Source: Nigrospora sphaerica
Lineage: Eukaryota > Ascomycota > Sordariomycetes > Amphisphaeriales > Apiosporaceae
DNA length: 64,000 bases
Direction: 5' to 3'
NCBI GenBank assembly: GCA_018287875.1
Contig: JAGVVL010000013.1
Location: forward strand, 1,426,001 to 1,490,000
Of the stretch, positions 53,787-64,000 are shown piece by piece; the first letter of the stretch is position 1, and each line of letters starts with the position of its first letter. A model generated the notes under the pieces. The model had not been told where the DNA came from and ran no database searches. It was given only the letters and a program-made list of their open reading frames with translations. A program made the translations under genes and the position numbers.

Positions 53787-55937
53787 ATGGGTAGCAGCAT
53801 TCCCATGCGACCATGCCCGCCTCTGCCGCGCCAGCTTCCAGCGTATAGCCGTCGACTGCTGCTGCTGCGGCGGCCGCCCGCCCTGGGTCCGCCGCCATGG
53901 AGCAGTCGTCACCGCGCGGGGGCGGTCGGTAGCGACGGTGGCGCCAGCGGCGGCGATGGTGGTGGCTGTCGTAGCATCAGCGGCGGGCTCGTGTCCATGC
54001 GCATGTCGATGCCGAGGTCACGGCCGCCGACACCGAGGGCGACGCCGACGACGACGGTACCCTCGACCCGCTCCATCGCCAGCGCCGCCAAAATCGTGCC
54101 CATGACGGACCTCGAGCGCCGCATCGCCGCCATCCCGCTCGAACGCTTCCGCAACTTCTGCATCGTCGCGCATATTGACCACGGCAAGAGCACGCTCTCG
54201 GACCGGCTGCTCGAGATCACGGGCACCATCGCGGCGGGCGGCAACAAGCAGATCCTCGACACGCTCGAGGTGGAGCGCGAGCGCGGCATCACGGTCAAGG
54301 CGCAGACGTGCACCATGATCTACCGGCACGAGGGCGAGGACTACCTGCTGCACCTCGTCGACACGCCCGGCCACGTCGACTTCCGCGCCGAGGTGACGCG
54401 CAGCTACGCCAGCTGCGGCGGCGCCCTGCTGCTCGTCGACGCCAGCCAGGGCGTCCAGGCCCAGACGGTGGCCAACTTCTACCTCGCCTTCGCCGAGGGC
54501 CTCAAGATCGTGCCCGTCGTCAACAAGATCGACATGACGGCCGCCGACGTGCCGCGCGTGCTCGACCAGCTCGCCTCGACCTTTGAGCTCGACCCGGCCA
54601 CGGCCATCGGCGTGAGCGCCAAGACGGGCCTCAACGTGGCCGCGCTGCTGCCCACCATTGTCGAGCGCATCCCGGCGCCCGAGGGCGACGCTGGCAAGCC
54701 GCTGCGCATGCTGCTCGTCGACTCGTGGTACGACAACTTCCGCGGCGTCGTCTGCCTCGTGCGCCTGTTCGACGGCACCGTGCGCTCGGGGGACACCCTC
54801 GTCAGCTTCGCCACGGGCCAGCGGTACACGGTCGGCGAGGTGGGCATCCGCCACCCGTTGCAGGTGCCGCAGACGGTGCTGCGCGCCGGCCAGGTCGGCT
54901 ACGTCTTCTTCAACCCGGGCATGAAGAAGATCCAGGACGCCAAGATCGGCGACACCTTCACGACGGTCGGCTCGGAGCACCTCGTCGAGCGGTACCCGGG
55001 CTTCGTCGAGCCCAAGCCCATGGTGTTCGTGGCCGCCTTCCCGACGGACCCGAGCGACTACCACAAGCTCGCCGACAGCATCGGCCAGCTCGTGCTCAAC
55101 GACCGCAGCATCACGCTGACCAAGGAGCACTCGGAGGCGCTGGGGGCGGGCTGGCGCATCGGCTTCCTCGGCAGCCTGCACTGCAGCGTCTTCCAGGACC
55201 GGCTGCGGCAGGAGCACGGCGGCAACGTCATCATCACGGAGCCGGCGGTGCAGACCAAGATCGTCTGGGGCGACGGGCGCGAGGAGGTGGTGACGAACCC
55301 GGCCGACTTCCCCGACGCGGACCACCGGACCAAGGCGGCGCGCTTCTACGAGCCCTACGTGCACGCCACCATCACGGTGCCCGACGAGTACCTCGGCTCC
55401 GTCATCAAGCTGTGCGAGGCCAACCGCGGCGAGCAGGAGAGCATCGAGTACTTCCACGGCATGTCGGTCATCCTCAAGTACCGGCTGCCGACGGCGCAGC
55501 TCGTCGACGACCTGTTCGGCAAGCTCAAGGGCGCGACGCGCGGCTACGCCACGCTCGACTACGAGGACGCCGGCTGGGGCGAGTCGGACCTGGTCAAGCT
55601 GCAGCTGCTCGTCAACAAGGCGCCCGTCGACGCCATCAGCCGCGTCGTGCACAGCTCGCAGGTGGACCGGCTCGGCCGGCACTGGGTCGAAAAGTTCAAG
55701 ACGCACGTGCAGCGCCAGATGTTCGAGGTGGTGATCCAGGCCGCCGTCGGCAAGCGCATCGTCGCCCGCGAGACCCTCAAGGCCTTCCGCAAGGACGTGC
55801 TCGCCAAGCTGCACGCCGCCGACATCACGCGCCGCAAGAAGCTGCTCGAGAAGCAGAAGGAGGGCCGCAAGCGCCTCCGCACAGTCGGCAACGTCACCAT
55901 CGAGCAGGAGGCCTTTCAGAAATTCCTGGCCAAGTGA
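53787..55937 (+). CDS. GUF1: GUF1, mitochondrial LepA/EF4-type translation GTPase, 716 aa
   Basis: Open from ATG 53787 (a second in-frame ATG at 53805) to TGA 55935-55937. The first ~105 residues are Arg/Ser-rich with almost no acid ([20 protein letters not shown]), as in a mitochondrial presequence. The G domain has G1 AHIDHGKST (128-136), switch RGIT (166-169), G3 DTPGH (192-196) and G4 NKID (246-249). Domain II, two EF-G-like domains ([36 protein letters not shown]) and the LepA-specific C-terminal domain ([39 protein letters not shown]) follow. GUF1 acts on mitochondrial ribosomes and supports faithful translation under stress. Length fits fungal orthologues. Intronless here. Followed by AATAAA at 56011. 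Confidence 0.96.
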   Translation: MGSSIPMRPCPPLPRQLPAYSRRLLLLRRPPALGPPPWSSRHRAGAVGSDGGASGGDGGGCRSISGGLVSMRMSMPRSRPPTPRATPTTTVPSTRSIASAAKIVPMTDLERRIAAIPLERFRNFCIVAHIDHGKSTLSDRLLEITGTIAAGGNKQILDTLEVERERGITVKAQTCTMIYRHEGEDYLLHLVDTPGHVDFRAEVTRSYASCGGALLLVDASQGVQAQTVANFYLAFAEGLKIVPVVNKIDMTAADVPRVLDQLASTFELDPATAIGVSAKTGLNVAALLPTIVERIPAPEGDAGKPLRMLLVDSWYDNFRGVVCLVRLFDGTVRSGDTLVSFATGQRYTVGEVGIRHPLQVPQTVLRAGQVGYVFFNPGMKKIQDAKIGDTFTTVGSEHLVERYPGFVEPKPMVFVAAFPTDPSDYHKLADSIGQLVLNDRSITLTKEHSEALGAGWRIGFLGSLHCSVFQDRLRQEHGGNVIITEPAVQTKIVWGDGREEVVTNPADFPDADHRTKAARFYEPYVHATITVPDEYLGSVIKLCEANRGEQESIEYFHGMSVILKYRLPTAQLVDDLFGKLKGATRGYATLDYEDAGWGESDLVKLQLLVNKAPVDAISRVVHSSQVDRLGRHWVEKFKTHVQRQMFEVVIQAAVGKRIVARETLKAFRKDVLAKLHAADITRRKKLLEKQKEGRKRLRTVGNVTIEQEAFQKFLAK

Positions 55938-56010
55938 GAGAAGACGGCCGTCCCGCTTCGCGGTGACGTTGGGGTTGGAGAGGCGTGTGTACATAGCGTA
56001 GGTTGAAGCC

Positions 56011-56016
56011 AATAAA
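56011..56016 (+). terminator. Poly(A) signal candidate of GUF1
   Basis: AATAAA 74 nt after the GUF1 stop codon, the expected position for a fungal 3' end signal. Confidence 0.5.
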
Positions 56017-56307
56017 TACCCCCCCCCCCCCCCCCCCCATCATATCTAGATCAGCCCAAACAGACTCTACCCTGCTTCCCTCTCGTGAGGCCGTACAAAA
56101 CGGGCTCCTGCTAGCCGACCTTCTCGCGGGGGGCCGTCGCATTCCGGCTCCAACCACCTTGCAAGAAAGCAAGCAGAGGTTTCTTTGCCGAATCAACACA
56201 GCCGGTCGGTCACGATGGGCGCAACCTACACAGCACACTGCATTTCAAGGACAAAACGCGGGATTGGAGAAAGAAGTGAGGGGTTCAAACCCTGTGAATA
56301 AAAATTC

Positions 56308-56313
56308 AAAAAA
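56308..56313 (-). terminator. Pol III terminator of tRNA-Ser
   Basis: Six T residues on the minus strand 30 nt beyond the tRNA 3' end. Confidence 0.6.
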
Positions 56314-56343
56314 GAAATCCTCTTTTCGAGGACGTGTCCAAGA

Positions 56344-56439
56344 CGACACGAGCAGGATTTGAACCTGCGCTCCCGAAGGAATAAGATACCGGAATTGAGA
56401 AATTCGAGTCTTACGCAATAACCACTCTGCCATCGTGCC
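56344..56439 (-). tRNA. tRNA-Ser(CGA) with 15-nt intron
   Basis: Acceptor GGCACGA pairs with TCGTGTC; discriminator G as in tRNA-Ser. Box A TGGCAGAGTGG. Anticodon stem TAAGA/TCTTA with loop CTCGAAA after splicing; anticodon CGA at 56404-56406. Intron at 56388-56402 in the canonical position after base 37. Long class II variable arm TTCCTTCGGGAGC. T arm GCAGG-TTCAAAT-CCTGC. Yeast tRNA-Ser(CGA) is also intron-bearing. On the minus strand a T6 terminator follows (56308-56313). Confidence 0.93.
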
Positions 56440-58708
56440 TCGTAGTTTGTTGACTGATTTACCCTTATCCCACTAATCATAGCAGTCTGCATGGAAGCAA
56501 AGTGGGGCACGAGAACACCGCGATTGCCGTCAAAACGAATACTTCGTAATTCTCAACGACCCCCCCGCGGAAGGCGTTGCGGCCGCGAGCCGTTTTGTTT
56601 CCCCCTTCGCCTGCGCCCGTGGGGAAACGCGGCGTGGTGCATGCTTTCCCTTCGCCTTCCTCGCACTCGCCCTTCTTCTCAGGAATGCAGCAGCGCCGTC
56701 CTACCGACCCCCAAACCATGTTGCCCGCAAATCCCCTCCGCCCCCCTCTTTGCGACCGTTCGGGTAGTCTGCACACGAGCATCGAGGGAGGCGGGCGCTC
56801 GCTATGAGTAGGCACTGGGAGCATGGGTGTAGGCCTGTGGTTTTCGCCACCACGCGCTGCCGCGGACACCAACGAGGGAAAATGGTCCTCTGGACCCCGC
56901 GGGTCAAGGAAGCGAACGCGGACGGGGCGGACGGGTCGTCCACGCCCAGTTACGAGGCGGTGACTTCCAAGGCAGATACACAACCAGAGACCAAAAGGCC
57001 CAATCCAACAAAAGGCCCCCTACTTTATATGGGAATCAGGATGCGAAGCCATGAAGCAGCAGTGATTTCTTCGTCATTTTTTTTTCATCTACGTAGACCA
57101 CACGGGGGCGGGCGGGTCATGAAAAGTACGTGGGGGAAGAGAGGGCAACTAGGGGTCTGTAGTTGTGTATTGATTTTGTACCCACCTGGGTTTCGAGAAT
57201 TACTGGGAACCTTACCCAAGGCTGGCATCGCTTTTCCCAAGGGAAGGGCGAGGCGGCCGTGTTGAAATCGACCTACCGGCTGTGGGCAGCACATGCTCAG
57301 GACAAGGGCTCATTGCCGCTGGGCTATGTCTGCGCCGGGCTTCTTCAAGACGGGGATGCCTGGGATGCGAGGTTAGCATCGGATCGTTCAAGTAACGAGG
57401 CGGCGATGTAAGTGTGATGGAATGCCATATTCAGAGACTGTGTAACATGTCATGTTTTCGGTCTTCGTTGTCCTTTCGGGACAGCTCCTGATCTAGAGCT
57501 AAGAGAATCATCACTTATGGCGAGACCGCTGTCTGGTTGACAGGGTCGTGGGGAGGAAATGGTGCAGAAAAATGAAAGTATACATACCTTGACAAGCGGT
57601 GTTAAGCCGACCACAGAATCAACTTCCTGTGGCGGGCTGGTTTCGGTGCGTCCTCCGGGACGCGTCTCTGGCGGTTAGTCGTCCCCGAGCGCAGAACCAC
57701 GGCAAAAAGGTAGAGCACCAAGGGATGGGGGTCCATCGTGCAACACGCTGCGTTGTTCTTCTCAGGCTACTTCTTCTCTCTCTACCCACTACTCGCTCTC
57801 GCACCCGCAGCAGCCTCCCCGATTCGACGGCATACACGTGGGGTGAGCCACGGCAGCACGCCTACGTCCCCGCTTGCTGGCTGCAACGTCCCCTCTGCTT
57901 CCGCGAAGTGTTGAGAATGCGTGGCTGCGTGTCAGTCGTATGTTGCCGAGGTTGTCCGATTCGTCGAGAAAGGCGACGTGTTCCTTTCGATAAAGCCAAA
58001 AGGAAAATGGGGTATGAGTGTAGTGGTAAGTAAGCCAAGAAAAAGCATGTCGGGCCGAGCCTCGGTACGACCCAGAGCGACCGAGCCAGCAACTCTGACC
58101 GATACGCTCCATCCTTGCACCCATCGGGACCTTGCCTCCGTAAAACAACGGCGGCAAAGTGATGCAGCACGGGATTTTGAGTGCACTGAAGCTCGAACCC
58201 AGATGCGCCGTCTTGGTGGCTGCCTGAGCTGCGTGGTATACGTCGTAAAGTCATGCGTAAAGTTGAACAAGTGATGTCCCGGAGGGCACCACGTCGAATG
58301 GAAGGCCACCAGGCACAGTCGTTCGAGCGCCTCGGAGTCCCAGCTCTCCGAAAATGCGATCACACTGTCGTGCCTAGTGGCGTAACGCCGTTCAAGTTGA
58401 GAGCCGCGAAAACAAAAACAAAAACCTCGAGTCCGTGTCCTGATTGGCCGAGATAGAATGGACAGAAAAGAAATATGTGCGAATGGCGTGCTCGTCGGTA
58501 CTTGCAAAATGATATCGGTGGTCCCCGGGCCAAAGTGCATGGCCATGTCGATGAAGGAGTGGGTCTCGTCGAGGAGTTTCGTTATCGGCGCCCTAGAGGG
58601 CTAGAGAATTTTGATTCGCATCATCGTCTGCAGTGTTTGACCTCTACTGCGACGACCTCGACTTCTGTGCACCCCGGGGTAGCACGTCCGCAGGATCCTC
58701 CTAGCAAA
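56440..58708. other. Intergenic, no gene seen
   Basis: 2.3 kb between tRNA-Ser and the GIS2-like gene. Overlapping GC-rich frames occur on both strands without family signals. The stretch nearest 58708 is the 3' region of the zinc-knuckle gene. Confidence 0.4.
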
Positions 58709-59582
58709 CTAAGCGACAGGAGGGATGGCCGCAGGAGGGGGGGCCGTGGTCATGTCAACCTCGGTGGGAACGGGTCCAACGGGACCGGGGCCCACGGGGC
58801 CAGGGGCGCCAACACCGACGGCACCGACGGGGACACCGACGGTGACACCGACGGGGACACCGACGGGCACGCCCACAGGAGGCATCTCACCGGGAGCGGC
58901 CTTCTGGGGGCAGTCGCGGGAGATATGGCCAGCCTCGCCGCACTGGTAGCAGGTCTTGCCCGCCGTGTTGAGCGGACCACCGTTGGGGGCCGTACAGTCA
59001 CGGGAGATGTGGCCGAGCTTGCCGCAGGCGTGGCACTTCATGGCCTGAGCTTGACAGTCGCGGGCGAAATGGTTAGGCCCGCCGCACTTGTAGCAAGTGG
59101 CAGCGCGGGGACCGGCGAAGCCACCACGGCCGAAGCCGGGGCCGCCGAAGCCACCGCGCACAACCGGCCCACCGCGCCCCATCGGGGGCATACCCGGGAC
59201 GCCGGGAATGCCGGGCACACCGGGCACGGCGACACCAGCCGGAGTAGGGCAGGCGCGGGCCAGGTGGCCGGGCTGGCCACAGTTGTAGCAACGACCGCTG
59301 GTACCGGCACCCGTCAAGCGCAAGGTAGGGCAGTCAGCCTGCACATGGCCAAGGCCCTGGCAGTGATAGCATTGCTTCGCCTCGGTGGTGCGCGGCAGAG
59401 GGCACTGGTTGGACTCGTGACCTGAACGTACACATGAGCATGGGCTTGAAACATGATGAGCATGGAAAATTCCTACCTGGCTGCTTGCAGTTGTAGCAGA
59501 GGCGCTCGGCCGAGGAGCAAACCTCGGCGTAGTGGCCAACATTGCCACACTTGTAGCAGGCGCGACGCGACAAAGACGACAT
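58709..59582 (-). CDS. GIS2: GIS2/CNBP-like protein with seven CCHC zinc knuckles, 272 aa
   Basis: Exon 1 59477-59582 starts at ATG (MSSLSRRACYKCGNVGHYAEVC); the intron 59422-59476 has donor GTAGGA and acceptor TTCAG; exon 2 is 58709-59421. Seven CX2CX4HX4C knuckles: CYKCGNVGHYAEVC, CYNCKQPGHESNQC (spans the splice), CYHCQGLGHVQADC, CYNCGQPGHLARAC, CYKCGGPNHFARDC, CHACGKLGHISRDC, CYQCGEAGHISRDC. Yeast Gis2 and animal CNBP also have seven; they bind single-stranded nucleic acid and regulate mRNA translation and stress granules. Between knuckles 4 and 5 is a Gly/Pro/Arg-rich insert (VPGIPGVPGMPP, RGGFGGPGFGRGG), RGG-like. The C-terminal tail has GVPV-type repeats and is longer than in yeast. 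Confidence 0.94.
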
Positions 59583-62500
59583 GGCGACCGGCCTATGGAC
59601 CTGGAGGGTGTCTTCGTTAGCAAGGCACGTCGTGTAGCTTTGGTGATTTGGACAAGTTCGCAGTGGGGGGATAGGCGGTTGGTCAGGTCTCGTTGATGCT
59701 GTCCAAGTCGTTCCTCAATTGGGGTAGACGGCAGCGTGTCGAGCTCCCAGTGGCGCCGACAAGGTCGAAGAGTCCGGGGAAGCGGGCGGTGGTCCGTCAT
59801 GTTGCGCGTCTGACACGATAGTGGAAGCACTTCTCCATCGGCATCACTGCTGGCAACCAGGGCAACAGCCCGTCGAACGGATAAAAGCAAGTGGGGCCTG
59901 CCTGTCCGCCGCTGTCCTGTCGCGATCACAGCCGATACGGCGCGACTCAGGCCATCTCCTACCAACACGAGCAGCCATAGCTTGGCCCTGCTACTCGGGA
60001 CGAGCCAAGCGAGATCAGGCGGTGCGATGTGGTACAAGGGACGCGGGCCCCACGCTTCTCAGGCCTGCATGATGCATAAATGGACAGGTGGGCGGAGGGA
60101 CGGGTGGGCAGGCAAGGCCGACTCTGTACGACATACGACACGAGCGAGCGGGTGTCAGCCGAGGAGATTGGCCGACACCTCACACCTCTCCGTGCGAGTC
60201 CCAGCTCTTTCCCAGAGGGCGGGTCTATGCGACGCTTCTTTGTTGGTGATGCGCACCGTGCCGGCGCTATCGTGGGCCATGGCGCAGGCTGTCCGCGTCG
60301 TATCGAGAAAGTGACTCTGAGGTTGGCAGGTCGCGCGACGCGTCGTAGGGGCATGTAACAGTGTCCCGCCGTAGTGTGCTGCTTTTGCTCCCGTTTACTG
60401 GGCACCGGGCGACCGACTCTCAGAAAGACAACGTTTGCCCGCCGGCTTGTTGAGCAGGTGACGGCGCGGCGCGGTGGCGTGGGCTTGGGAGGGCGTCCAT
60501 GACAAGGCCACGACCAGCTTGCGCCGAAGCATGCTTCCCGCCCTCGGCGTTGCGCCACAGAGATGGCACCGGCCAATTGTCGAACCAGCGACGACGCGCG
60601 AGCGCCCAGCGCACACTTGTTGGGTCGTACTCATTTGTGGTAGGCCAACGGTTGGAACGAACGGACGGACCGACGCCGTGGGGGCAGGAAGAGGCGGAAG
60701 ACGTGTCGAGCTCGGACGCGGGCGTCGACCAAGTGAAGAGGGGAACGGGCAGGGCAAAATGGCGAAAAAGCTTAAAAAAAAAAGTGCTCACCTTTCAAGA
60801 GAAAGAAAAGTGCGAAAGCCGATGAGACCGTTTGCTCTTCCGAAGCTTCCCTCCTTCTCTGCTTCTTCTTCTTCTTCTTCTTCTTCTTCTTCTTCTGCTT
60901 CCGAGCGACGACGGCACAGCAGCGACAACTCCTTCAAGGTTTTCTTTCAGACAAAAAGCGATGTGGGAAGGAAGAAGATTTATTAAAAGTGGGAGGAGGA
61001 GGGGAAGAAGAGGGTAAAAAAGAGGGAGGGGAAAGGGCTCTGGGCCCGCGGAACGAGCAAGAAGAATCAGGTGTGGGTGGGTGGAATGAGCCGAGCGGCC
61101 GAAGAATGGAGACGGGTTGAGAGGTCGTCGCTACCTTAGCCCGGGAACAGGCGACCCACGCAGCCGGAGAGGGGAAGCTGTGGTTTTTTATTTTTTTTTT
61201 CCCTCTCCATCCAAGTCGGCCATGCTACGGAGCTGGAAAGCTAGGCCCCGGAAGGGCATGGAAGCAGAGGGACAGGGCGAGGGGATTGGACGACGGCCGA
61301 CATGGCCAAATGTCCGTCATGGCCAGGGAAGTTCGTCATGGGTCGTCACTTGCACTGCCTGGGTTTAGTGCTGGGCTCAGTAGCGCAGGAGGACCCGCAG
61401 CAACAGCGTCCGTCAGCTCTGGGCAGGCGTTTGTGTGCGTGAGGGGAAGAGGGGAAGAGGGGGGGAAAGGGATGCCATGCAGTTCGCCGACAAGAGAAAC
61501 AGATGGCGATGGCGACGATAGCCATAAGGCGCAGGCTTGATAATTTCCTCAAAGGACCAGTCGGCCGTCGAAGAAGATCAGAGCAGGAAAGCAAACACAC
61601 AAGCGGCTTCCCGTTACACCACCCGGTACAACCGTAGCGGAAGCCGGGCCCATCATCATCACGCCCACAACATGGTAACAGACGACCAATTGCGTACCGC
61701 GTCTACCCAACTCTAATAAGGGACTTAGTTGTCCGTTCATCCAAGCCATGCGCAGCGTGGTTAGGCGGGAGGCAGAGGACAAGTGTCATAATACGATGGA
61801 TTGGATGGATGGGATGGGCGATGGGCGCCGGCCAAGAGGACCAGGTTCTTTCTTGCCCATAAGGCGCATCCACTCCCAGGGCGTTTTGGGACTGTCCGCG
61901 CCAGGGGGGCCCATGGGAAACATCGTCTGACCTGCATCTCTCCACTTGTGCTACTGCTTGCTTACTCATCAGGGCCATGGCAGGTGCTTTCAGATGGAAT
62001 GTCAGTGCTTGCTGCCACTCCTGCTTCGGCTAAGAAATGCGTAAGAGAACTTGACAGAGAATAAGAAAAAGCTGTTACCAACCCGGACCCCCACACCCGC
62101 GTGCTTGGTCCGAAAACCACACGATGGGGGCAAAAGAAAGTCGGCCGTGAGTTACGCGCCGGGCATTCTGGATATGGGCTTCGTTCCACGCCACTGCGAG
62201 AATGGCATCCGGCTCCTGCAGGAGGTAGGTGTGGTACATATTTGGGAAGGGTAGGAATCCACACGCATTCGCCTCCTTTTCTCCCCTCCATGCCGGATGT
62301 AGGCCCACGTCCTGGGACTGAGATCAGACCTGCGCGTTTCCCACTATCTCGCTTCCCCCGTGATGGCGTGTGTGTGCTCAGTTGCGCCGGCAAAAACCAC
62401 GCGAGGGTTGGACAGGGCAGGAGGGGGACGGGCTGAAGGAGGATTCCCACCTTTCCGATCTATCCAATCATGCGGCGAGCGCATTCCCGCGCCTGCGCGT

Positions 62501-62688
62501 GCCTGGATGTACGCACCGGACCCTCCCCCGTCCATCCATCCATCCGTTCCGTTCGTAAGGTCGTACAGACACACACACCCACTCGCACACTTTGTGCGAG
62601 CTGCAAGAGCGGAGGGGTTGCCTTGAAACGTACCCGGACACCCGAGCGCCAGGGGAATGCCGCCGTCAGCTAGCATTAGCAGCGTACC
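59583..62688. other. Intergenic upstream of the GIS2-like gene, no gene seen
   Basis: 3.1 kb of mixed, often purine/pyrimidine-skewed DNA. A CTT microsatellite lies at about 60862-60895 and a 10-nt T run at about 61191-61200. The promoter of the minus-strand GIS2-like gene should lie just right of 59582. No protein gene supported. Confidence 0.45.
60862..60895. repeat. (CTT)n microsatellite
   Basis: About eleven uninterrupted CTT units. Confidence 0.95.
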
Positions 62689-62788
62689 CTGAGAAGACCT
62701 CGTAAAGCCGTATCTGACAAGACCTAGTATGGTGATATCTGAAAAGACTCAGCATGGTCATGCCTGACAAGACCTCGTAAGACCATAC
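62689..62788. repeat. Four tandem 25-bp units
   Basis: Units at 62689, 62714, 62739 and 62764, each exactly 25 bp and starting CTGA(C/G/A)AAGAC. They share about 60-80 percent of positions, so the array is old. A fifth, degenerate half-unit may follow. No coding frame fits it. Confidence 0.88.
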
Positions 62789-63774
62789 CGGGCCAAGGCC
62801 TCGGAAGGGAGCGGGCAGCCCTACCGACCAATTAGCTACGCGGGTGCCTCTCCAGCAAAACCCCGTGGAAAACCATGAGCCGCCGCGGATCGTCTCCCAT
62901 CTTCGGGCCCGGTCAACCAACGCCGTCCACTAACAAAACCTCGGGCGGCGCCCGGGAAGGAGGGCCGGGTTTCGCTCCCACACGTGAGCGCGCGGGGCGA
63001 TGGGAGTAGATAGATATAGGTCGGATCCAGCCAAGGGGCTGGCACGACTACCGGTTGGGGGAGGAACTAAAAGTCACGGGGCTTCTGTCGTTATCTATGC
63101 AGTGCTCGATATCGTCGTTCCCGGTGCGCGCTCCTTCGTTACCCGACTACGGGCCAACCTGGCTTCCGTCTCGTCCTCGGCTGGTCGACGATGAGTCTAC
63201 GGTGTTTGAAAACAAGACCGATACCGAAGGGGTTCCCATGCGGTTTACTCTGTGTGCATTCTAGCCTTCGCGCAGCCACAGCGACGTGTCTCTTCCTCCT
63301 GTTGTTTTTACCTCCCCTCGCCCGCTTCTTCTCCGTCCAGCCGACGCAGTTGTGGTGGATGCTTATCGATACCCTGCGCCGATGGACCGGGCTAGGTAAC
63401 CAGACAACGGCCGACCCGGTGCGGAACGAAGAACGACAGACGAGGGCCGGAATTGAGAAGCAGCGGTGGAAATCAAAATAAACGGTAGAACTGCAACGCC
63501 ACCAGCGCCGATGCTACTAAACACTTCTACTCGTCCTACTTGACTCCGGTGGGTCTAGGGCTGGGGGAGGTTGGTGATCTACCCTGCCTTGCCACCACCC
63601 CTCAGCTTTACGTCCATATCCTAGCGTCCTTTACCATTTCGTTCCATCCGCACATTTAAGGACCCGGGGGCCAGGCGTAAAGGGGGACGTCCTTTTTCCA
63701 GCCCGCTCTTCCCGAACGCTCTCGTTAGCTTAGGTGGGTAGGGCATGGGACCAAAAACCTCCACAAATCCGGGT
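62789..63774. other. Intergenic, one weak small ORF
   Basis: Contains a 96-codon plus-strand frame (63191-63481, ATG start) with one hydrophobic stretch (ATATCLFLLLFLPPLARFF) and a charged tail; it might be a small membrane protein but has no family match or other support. Confidence 0.35.
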
Positions 63775-64000
63775 TTACACGCGGCGCTGGGGTAGCGGCA
63801 GCATGCCCTCGGCCCCGGGAGCCGGCAGCGGCAGCGGCGTCGGCGGCGGACCGTCGGCCAGCGGGGCCACGGAGCGCGGGCGCGCCTCGACGACGTAGGC
63901 GACGCCGTCCTCGGACGCGTACGAGGGCGGGCGGTTGGCCGCGGCGGGCCGGCGGGAGTGGTCGGCGTCGTTATCGTCGTCGTCACTGTGGCTGCCTCGG
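63775..64000 (-). CDS. C-terminal end of a membrane-protein-type gene (partial)
   Basis: Enters from the right edge and ends at TAA 63775-63777; 75 residues are visible. They read as an Asp-rich stretch (HSDDDDNDADHS), then PPSYASEDGVAYVVEARPRSVAP, then a Pro/Leu-rich tail ending LPQRRV. The PPSY.S.DGV.Y.VEA.PRS motif is a recurrent cytosolic tail of fungal single-pass membrane proteins with Ser/Thr-rich ectodomains; this link is from memory of the pattern, and the membrane helix itself is out of view. Composition is GC-rich and clean. Confidence 0.65.
   Translation of the reverse strand, partial: RGSHSDDDDNDADHSRRPAAANRPPSYASEDGVAYVVEARPRSVAPLADGPPPTPLPLPAPGAEGMLPLPQRRV

Larger units (their letters stand above)
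55938..56343. other. GUF1 3' flank with 20-nt C homopolymer
   Basis: AATAAA polyadenylation-type hexamer at 56011-56016 is followed directly by 20 C residues (56019-56038), then unique sequence up to the tRNA-Ser gene. No gene seen. Confidence 0.6.

Noticed and set aside
54018..56012. 664-codon minus-strand frame
   Set aside because: Antisense shadow of GUF1, produced by GC-rich codon use.

Overview
The window looks like nuclear DNA of a filamentous ascomycete, probably a Sordariomycete. Evidence: short introns (51-110 nt) with GTANGT-like donors and CTRAC branch sites, GC-rich coding regions, intron-bearing tRNAs, secreted plant-cell-wall and effector-type genes, and transposon copies carrying mutations of the kind expected from repeat-induced point mutation (RIP). 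No operons, CRISPR arrays or bacterial signals were seen.

Left third (1 to about 28 kb) is an accessory, decaying region. It begins with the 3' end of a GH10 xylanase. Next come a broken Hce2/DUF7872-type secreted protein with a stray duplicated fragment, an apparently intact DUF7136 secreted protein, and a broken LysM protein. A large nested transposon follows: a Tad-like LINE on the minus strand (7936-20065, 13-bp target duplication) is split by a 7266-bp Ty1/copia element (12020-19285). That element has two identical 187-bp LTRs, a perfect 5-bp target duplication, a primer-binding site matching the anticodon arm of initiator tRNA-Met, and an unusual antisense, intron-bearing, cysteine-rich ORF between RNase H and the 3' LTR. 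Beyond it lie a P450 pseudogene, a rhodopsin-domain membrane-protein pseudogene, tRNA-Asn(GTT) with a 54-nt intron, tRNA-Gly(GCC), and a 5'-truncated LINE copy with a 14-bp target duplication. Two of the three LINE insertions are only about 85 bp apart.

Middle (28 to 42 kb) is transitional. It holds a hypothetical protein, a chromodomain-like protein with three 14-residue repeats, two small spliced genes, a cluster of CCCATGGG palindromes, a 759-residue mucin-like secreted protein with five 81-bp repeats, and a cysteine-rich single-pass membrane protein.

Right third (42 to 64 kb) carries conserved genes: TOM6 (mitochondrial import, 63 aa, spliced), an acidic nuclear-type protein, a GH16 glucanase, GUF1 (mitochondrial LepA/EF4), tRNA-Ser(CGA) with a 15-nt intron, a seven-zinc-knuckle GIS2/CNBP-like protein, and the 3' end of a further gene at the right edge. 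Long GC-rich, pyrimidine-tract-rich gaps separate them; 45.0-51.6 kb has no gene I could support.

The most novel object is the copia element. It combines half-tRNA priming, identical LTRs around a coding region full of frameshifts, and an antisense spliced accessory ORF, and it sits inside a LINE whose 3' end carries RIP-like transitions.
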